A stretch of 10,121 nt of DNA, taken from contig CANFSD010000044.1 of assembly GCA_947449515.1 (NCBI GenBank), forward strand, positions 1-10,121. Direction: 5' to 3'. The DNA comes from Bacteroidota bacterium (GTDB taxonomy: Bacteria > Bacteroidota > Bacteroidia > UKL13-3). The translations under genes were made by a program, and so were the position numbers. Positions 6,282 to 10,121 of this stretch are shown one piece after another; position 1 is the first letter of the stretch; every line of letters starts with the position of its first letter. Below the pieces are notes generated by a model, which saw only the letters and a program-made list of their open reading frames with translations, searched no databases and had not been told where the DNA came from.

Positions 6282-7298
6282 ATGGTTATCTATCAAAACA
6301 TATCGCTTAAACCGTACAACACCTTTGGCATTGATGTAAAAGCTGCCCAATTTGTTGAAGTAAATACGGTAGAAGAAGTGCAGGTTTTGTGCACTACCTT
6401 TAACCTTTCTGAAAGAAATAAATTAATCATTGGTGGCGGAAGTAATATTTTACTCACCAAAGATTTTGATGGCATGGTTATAAAAATGAACCTAAAAGGA
6501 ATGGATGCCATTAAGGAAGACCAAAACCATGTTTGGGTTAAGGCCATGTGTGGCGAACCTTGGCATGAATTTGTGCAATATTGTGTGGCCAAAAACTTAA
6601 GCGGCGTAGAGAATTTATCATTGATTCCGGGTTGTGTAGGCGCAGCTCCCATGCAAAATATTGGCGCCTATGGGGTAGAAATTAAAGACAGCTTTGAAGA
6701 ATTATTTGCCATAGAAATTGAATCAGGCAAACTGGTTAAATTTACCAATGCAGAATGTAAATTTGGTTACCGAGAAAGTGTTTTTAAGCATGAACACAAA
6801 AACAAATTCATCATTGTTGCCGTAACATTTAAACTCTCTAAAGATCCAAAGCCAAACACCAGCTATGGTGCCATTCAAGAGGTATTAAAACAAAAAGGAA
6901 TTGAACAACCTAGCATCAAAGATGTAAGCGAAGCAGTGATTGCCATTCGTCAGTCTAAATTGCCCGACCCAAAAGTATTGGGGAATTCTGGAAGCTTTTT
7001 TAAAAACCCAGAAATACCATTGGCCCAATTTGAAAAATTAAAACTTGAACACCCCAGTATTCCGGGCTATCCAGTGGGCACAGAAAACATAAAAGTCCCT
7101 GCGGGTTGGCTCATAGAACAATGCGGGTGGAAAGGTAAAAAGGTGGGCAATACAGGGTCGCACAAAGACCAAGCCTTGGTTTTGGTAAATTACGGAGATG
7201 CCACTGGCAATGAAATTTACCAACTGGCATTGGCTATTCAAGCCTCTGTTCAAGAATCTTTTGGTATTACCATCCATCCAGAGGTGAATTTAATTTAA
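6282..7298 (+). CDS. murB: UDP-N-acetylenolpyruvoylglucosamine reductase (MurB, type I)
   Basis: MurB reduces UDP-GlcNAc-enolpyruvate to UDP-MurNAc with NADPH and FAD, the second committed step of peptidoglycan precursor synthesis in the cytoplasm. The FAD-binding domain starts with NISLKPYNTFGID (6-18) and GGGSNIL (51-57). Catalytic residues match the E. coli enzyme: Y163-R164 in GYRESVF, proton donor S238 in GNSGSFFKNP, and E334 in IHPEV near the C-terminus. The tyrosine-containing insert and the length (338 aa, against about 342 in E. coli) mark type I. The frame is open upstream to TTG 6201 and ATG 6255, but those versions add a tail (res. FFTCQAN and before) not expected in MurB and overlap the divergent sulfatase gene. 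ATG 6282 gives the family N-terminus. The gene stands apart from a division and cell wall cluster. It may share transcription with rlmD, 100 bases downstream. Confidence 0.96.
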   Translation: MVIYQNISLKPYNTFGIDVKAAQFVEVNTVEEVQVLCTTFNLSERNKLIIGGGSNILLTKDFDGMVIKMNLKGMDAIKEDQNHVWVKAMCGEPWHEFVQYCVAKNLSGVENLSLIPGCVGAAPMQNIGAYGVEIKDSFEELFAIEIESGKLVKFTNAECKFGYRESVFKHEHKNKFIIVAVTFKLSKDPKPNTSYGAIQEVLKQKGIEQPSIKDVSEAVIAIRQSKLPDPKVLGNSGSFFKNPEIPLAQFEKLKLEHPSIPGYPVGTENIKVPAGWLIEQCGWKGKKVGNTGSHKDQALVLVNYGDATGNEIYQLALAIQASVQESFGITIHPEVNLI

Positions 7299-7398
7299 AC
7301 AGCACCTCCAACTCCTCGGTAAAATTTCCTTTTCTATAGGCCAATTTGGGTCGAACCCAATGCGTGCTTCTAGTCTTTTTGCTTATCTTGCGCGCCAC

Positions 7399-8808
7399 AT
7401 GGGAAAGAAAAGTAAAACACCAAAATTCTACGAAAACCTAGAAATAGTAAGTGCTGGCAGCGAAGGAAAAAGCATTGCCAGGCCAGATGGAATGGTAGTG
7501 ATGGTGGAATATGCCGTACCAGGCGATATCGTTAATGCAAAGGTGGTTCAAAACAAAAGAAGGTTTGAATTAGCAGCCATAACCGAAATTGTAAAAGCTT
7601 CACCAGACAGAGTGGATACCTTCTGCGAACACTTCGGAACATGCGGTGGTTGCAAATGGCAACAAATGAGTTATGAGGCTCAATTGCGCTATAAGCAACA
7701 ACAAGTACAAGATGCCTTTGAAAGAATTGGAAAATTTCCATTTCCCACTATTCAACCTATATTAGGTTCTAAGCAAACCACCCACTATAGAAACAAAGTT
7801 GAATTTTCAAGTACAGATAGAAAATGGCTTACCAATAAAGTAGATATAGGCACCTTGAGCAAAGCAGAAAATGCTGGTTTAGGTTACCATATTCCAGGTA
7901 GGTTCGACAAAGTTTTTGATTTGTTTACCTGCCATTTAATGGCTCCCTTAAATGATGCCATCAGAAACAGCATCAGGGATTTTGCCATTGCCAACGATTT
8001 TGATTTCTTTAACCTATATGGTGGAACTGGGTTCCTACGCAACCTAACCTTGCGCAACAATATGCAAGGTGAATGGATGCTAATTGTAAGCTTTGGTCAT
8101 GAAGACATTGAAAAAAGAGAAGCCTTGCTCAAGCATATCCATCAATCCTTCCCAGAAATTACCTCTTTGCTTTATGTTATAAACGAAAAGGGTAACGATA
8201 CCATCTTTGATTTGGATGTAAAAATCTTTGCTGGAGACGATTTTATTATAGAACAATTAGAAGACCTGAAATTTAAAATTGGACCAAAATCATTTTTTCA
8301 AACCAATGCCTACCAAACCATTGAACTCTACAAAAAAGCCAGAGAATTTGCAGGTTTAACGGGCCAAGAACTGGTTTATGATTTATATACTGGGGTTGGT
8401 ACCATTGCGTTGTTTGTTTCAAAACTTGCCAAAAAAGTGGTTGGTATTGAATATGTAGAACAAGCCATTGAAGACGCTAAAAAGAATGCTACCCTCAACG
8501 GAATTACCCATACCGATTTTTTTGCAGGCGATATGAAAGACCTGCTTACAGCAGAATTTATTGACCAGCACGGAAAACCAGATGTAGTTATTACTGACCC
8601 GCCTCGTGCCGGAATGCATGATGATGTGATTAACCAACTGTTGCAGGTACGACCAAAAAGAATTGTTTATGTAAGCTGTAACCCAGCTACACAAGCAAGA
8701 GACATTGCCTTGCTTTGTGAAGCCTATGAAGTAAAAATTGTTCAACCAGTAGATATGTTTCCGCATACCCACCATGTAGAAAATATTGCCTTACTCGAAT
8801 TAAAATAA
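7399..8808 (+). CDS. rlmD: 23S rRNA (uracil-C5)-methyltransferase, RlmD/RumA type
   Basis: This enzyme uses S-adenosylmethionine to methylate C5 of a uridine in 23S rRNA (U1939 in E. coli). An N-terminal TRAM domain (about 8-70) is followed by four cysteines (C76-x5-C82-x2-C85 and C178) matching the 4Fe-4S ligands of E. coli RlmD. Then come SFFQTN (298-303), the SAM-binding DLYTGVG (328-334), TDPPRAGM (399-406), the nucleophile C427 in SCNPAT and the base E461 in HHVE. At 469 aa it has the usual length. An ATG at 7360 would add 13 residues; ATG 7399 (MGKKSKT) gives the normal lysine-rich start and is preferred. The exact target uridine cannot be read from sequence, so a TrmA/RlmC-like specificity is possible, though the Fe-S cysteines favour RlmD. 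The stop overlaps the next start by one base (TAATG). Confidence 0.9.
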   Translation: MGKKSKTPKFYENLEIVSAGSEGKSIARPDGMVVMVEYAVPGDIVNAKVVQNKRRFELAAITEIVKASPDRVDTFCEHFGTCGGCKWQQMSYEAQLRYKQQQVQDAFERIGKFPFPTIQPILGSKQTTHYRNKVEFSSTDRKWLTNKVDIGTLSKAENAGLGYHIPGRFDKVFDLFTCHLMAPLNDAIRNSIRDFAIANDFDFFNLYGGTGFLRNLTLRNNMQGEWMLIVSFGHEDIEKREALLKHIHQSFPEITSLLYVINEKGNDTIFDLDVKIFAGDDFIIEQLEDLKFKIGPKSFFQTNAYQTIELYKKAREFAGLTGQELVYDLYTGVGTIALFVSKLAKKVVGIEYVEQAIEDAKKNATLNGITHTDFFAGDMKDLLTAEFIDQHGKPDVVITDPPRAGMHDDVINQLLQVRPKRIVYVSCNPATQARDIALLCEAYEVKIVQPVDMFPHTHHVENIALLELK

Positions 8809-9194
8809 TGGACAAAGAAGAAATCTTAAAAAAATTATTGGAAATATTGGCAGATGACCTCGACTTCTATAGTCCCATGATTAAAGAGGTTGCCACAGAT
8901 TTATTAAAGGAAAATTTTACGCAATACCCTATTTTTATCGCCCATCAACACGAGGTAAAATTAGGCGAACCCATATTATTAGGTGCCGATTATGCCCGCG
9001 AATTTACCATCCATGCAAGCACCTTGGAAGAATTGGTGGAAAAAAAATTAGTTCTGGCCGAACGCGAAGAAGACTTTAAACGCAACTATAAAAACCCCAA
9101 AGAAACCATGTGCATTTTGCTCATAACACCTGGCGATGCAAGGTTTATTTATGTGCCTTACAAACAAAAAAAGAAGGAGAAAGTAAATGAGTAA
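8808..9194 (+). CDS. Conserved-looking protein of unknown function (128 aa)
   Basis: I do not recognise a family. The protein is soluble and highly charged, with no signal peptide or membrane segment. Likely elements are two N-terminal acidic amphipathic helices (3-18 and 22-36), a strand PIFIAH (41-46), GEPILLG (53-59), a charged helix (72-91), a strand CILLITPGD (102-110), FIYVPY (113-118) and a lysine-rich tail (119-125). That reads as a compact alpha/beta domain, not a low-complexity shadow. The ATG overlaps the rlmD stop by one base, and its own stop lies eight bases inside the glycosyltransferase gene. Expression is therefore almost certainly coupled to both. Codon use looks like that of its neighbours. 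A role linked to rlmD or to the glycosyltransferase cannot be decided from sequence. Confidence 0.82.
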   Translation: MDKEEILKKLLEILADDLDFYSPMIKEVATDLLKENFTQYPIFIAHQHEVKLGEPILLGADYAREFTIHASTLEELVEKKLVLAEREEDFKRNYKNPKETMCILLITPGDARFIYVPYKQKKKEKVNE

Positions 9195-10121
9195 TCCTTC
9201 AGTAGCGGTTGTTATTATTCATTGGAACAAAAGAGAATTGCTCGAACAATTTCTCCCAAGCGTTGTAAAAAGCACCTACGCCAACCTGCAAATTATTCTT
9301 GCCGATAATCATTCAGATGACGATTCTATTGCTTGGGTAAACAAAAACTACCCAATGGTTCAAACCTTGGTTTTAGACCAAAACTATGGCTACGCAGGCG
9401 GATACAACCATGCTCTCAAAGAAATCAAAGCAGATTATTACGTACTCCTCAACAATGATGTTATGGTTAATCCATCTTGGATCGAACCAATAATTACCTT
9501 GATGGAAAAAGACGAAAAAATTGCTGCAGCCCAGCCCAAAATACTTCAATACAATAAGCCAAGTCATTTTGAATACGCAGGCGCAGCAGGTGGGTTTTTA
9601 GACCACTTAGGTTATGTCTTTTGCAGGGGTAGAATTTTTGAAAATTTGGAAGAAGACCTTGGACAATACAACAACAGCATTCCCGTTTTTTGGGCCAGTG
9701 GTGCTTGCTTGTTTATTAAGTCTAAAGCCTTTCACCAAGTAAACGGATTTGATGAACATTTCTTTGCCCACATGGAAGAAGTAGACCTTTGTTGGCGCTT
9801 GCAATTAGCAGGTTATCAAATTTGGTATTGTGGTGAAAGTGCCGTGTATCATTTAGGAGGCAGCACATTGCAAAAAGGAAATCCACAAAAGACCTATTTA
9901 AATTTTAGAAACTCCCTACAAATGATGCTAAAAAATGAAGACACCCATCGCTTGTGGTGGCTCATTCCTGTAAGGTCTACATTGGATTTAATTGGATCTG
10001 TATTTTTCCTTCTAAATGGCAAACCAAAACACAGTGCTTCGGTTCACAAAGCGCATTCAGATTTCTTTTTTAAAATTAAAAAATGGTGGCACAAACGCAA
10101 TCATATTGAAAGAAATGTGCC
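9187..10121 (+). CDS. Glycosyltransferase family 2 (3' end beyond the window)
   Basis: The frame is open from ATG 9187 to the window edge, giving 311 complete codons. It is a GT-A fold transferase of the rhamnosyltransferase-like GT2 group. The N-terminal nucleotide-binding strand is VAVVIIHWN (6-14), followed by D40-N41, the metal-binding NND (89-91) and WASGACLFIKSKAF (171-184). The acceptor-side EEVDLCWRL (197-205) is the usual ED(V)D.CWR motif, with Glu for the first Asp and E198/D200 kept. AVYHLGGST follows. A hydrophobic stretch at about 258-280 probably lies on or in the inner membrane. Such enzymes add sugars to lipopolysaccharide, O-antigen, exopolysaccharide or glycoprotein; donor and acceptor cannot be told here. 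The start overlaps the preceding gene by eight bases, which supports translational coupling. Confidence 0.93.
   Translation, partial: MSNPSVAVVIIHWNKRELLEQFLPSVVKSTYANLQIILADNHSDDDSIAWVNKNYPMVQTLVLDQNYGYAGGYNHALKEIKADYYVLLNNDVMVNPSWIEPIITLMEKDEKIAAAQPKILQYNKPSHFEYAGAAGGFLDHLGYVFCRGRIFENLEEDLGQYNNSIPVFWASGACLFIKSKAFHQVNGFDEHFFAHMEEVDLCWRLQLAGYQIWYCGESAVYHLGGSTLQKGNPQKTYLNFRNSLQMMLKNEDTHRLWWLIPVRSTLDLIGSVFFLLNGKPKHSASVHKAHSDFFFKIKKWWHKRNHIERNV

Noticed and set aside
7346..7360. TTGGGTCGAACCCAA as a tRNA remnant or attachment site
   Set aside because: The loop is too short for a T-arm, no other tRNA parts flank it, and there is no integrase or second copy in the window.
7360..7398. Longer start for rlmD (ATG 7360)
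   Set aside because: The added 13 residues do not resemble the family N-terminus, whereas ATG 7399 gives the usual lysine-rich start before the TRAM domain.
8419..8775. Minus-strand open frame of 118 codons within rlmD, and a similar one at 6293-6652 within murB
   Set aside because: Both are antisense to well-supported conserved genes, and their proteins show no family motif.

Overview
The window looks like ordinary core-genome DNA from an AT-rich member of the Bacteroidota (Flavobacteriia, Chitinophagia or Sphingobacteriia grade). Three things point there. The proteins include a TIGR02757/DUF2400 protein, a PorT-type outer membrane beta-barrel and an LTA-synthase-like sulfatase of the Bacteroidota kind. 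Genes start without Shine-Dalgarno sequences. Bacteroidota-type -7 promoter boxes (TAnnTTTG) sit in front of three genes. I see no tRNA, rRNA, CRISPR array, transposase or integrase, and no gap over 300 bases without a gene.

Layout, left to right. At the left edge is the last stretch of a gene, probably an outer membrane barrel (frame uncertain). Next is a small two- or three-helix membrane protein (141-386) whose start codon lies inside a perfect 11-bp inverted repeat. It meets, stop codon to stop codon, a minus-strand TIGR02757 protein (387-1199). A secreted M49 dipeptidyl peptidase III (1203-3263) is divergent from that gene, with start codons three bases apart; its promoter lies in the neighbour's coding sequence. 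A strong intrinsic terminator follows. A PorT-family beta-barrel (3342-3968) and a YjbR-family protein (3970-4320) then form a tight pair, convergent with an LTA-synthase-family membrane sulfatase (4323-6212, minus). From the other side of a 69-bp divergent spacer run murB (6282-7298), rlmD (7399-8808), an unrecognised 128-residue protein (8808-9194) and a family 2 glycosyltransferase cut by the window end (9187-10121).

Functionally the window mixes cell-envelope work (outer membrane barrels, the membrane sulfatase, MurB in peptidoglycan precursor synthesis, the glycosyltransferase) with peptide breakdown (DPP III) and rRNA modification (RlmD). rlmD, the 128-residue gene and the glycosyltransferase overlap by 1 and 8 bases, so they are very probably one transcript with coupled translation.

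I found no convincing new multi-gene system. Most worth a second look are the HhH-glycosylase-like motif in the TIGR02757 protein, the palindrome at the start of the small membrane gene, and the unknown gene between rlmD and the glycosyltransferase. Start codons were changed from the longest reading frame for the YjbR gene, the sulfatase, murB and rlmD, because the longer versions begin at TTG or carry extensions that do not fit the families.
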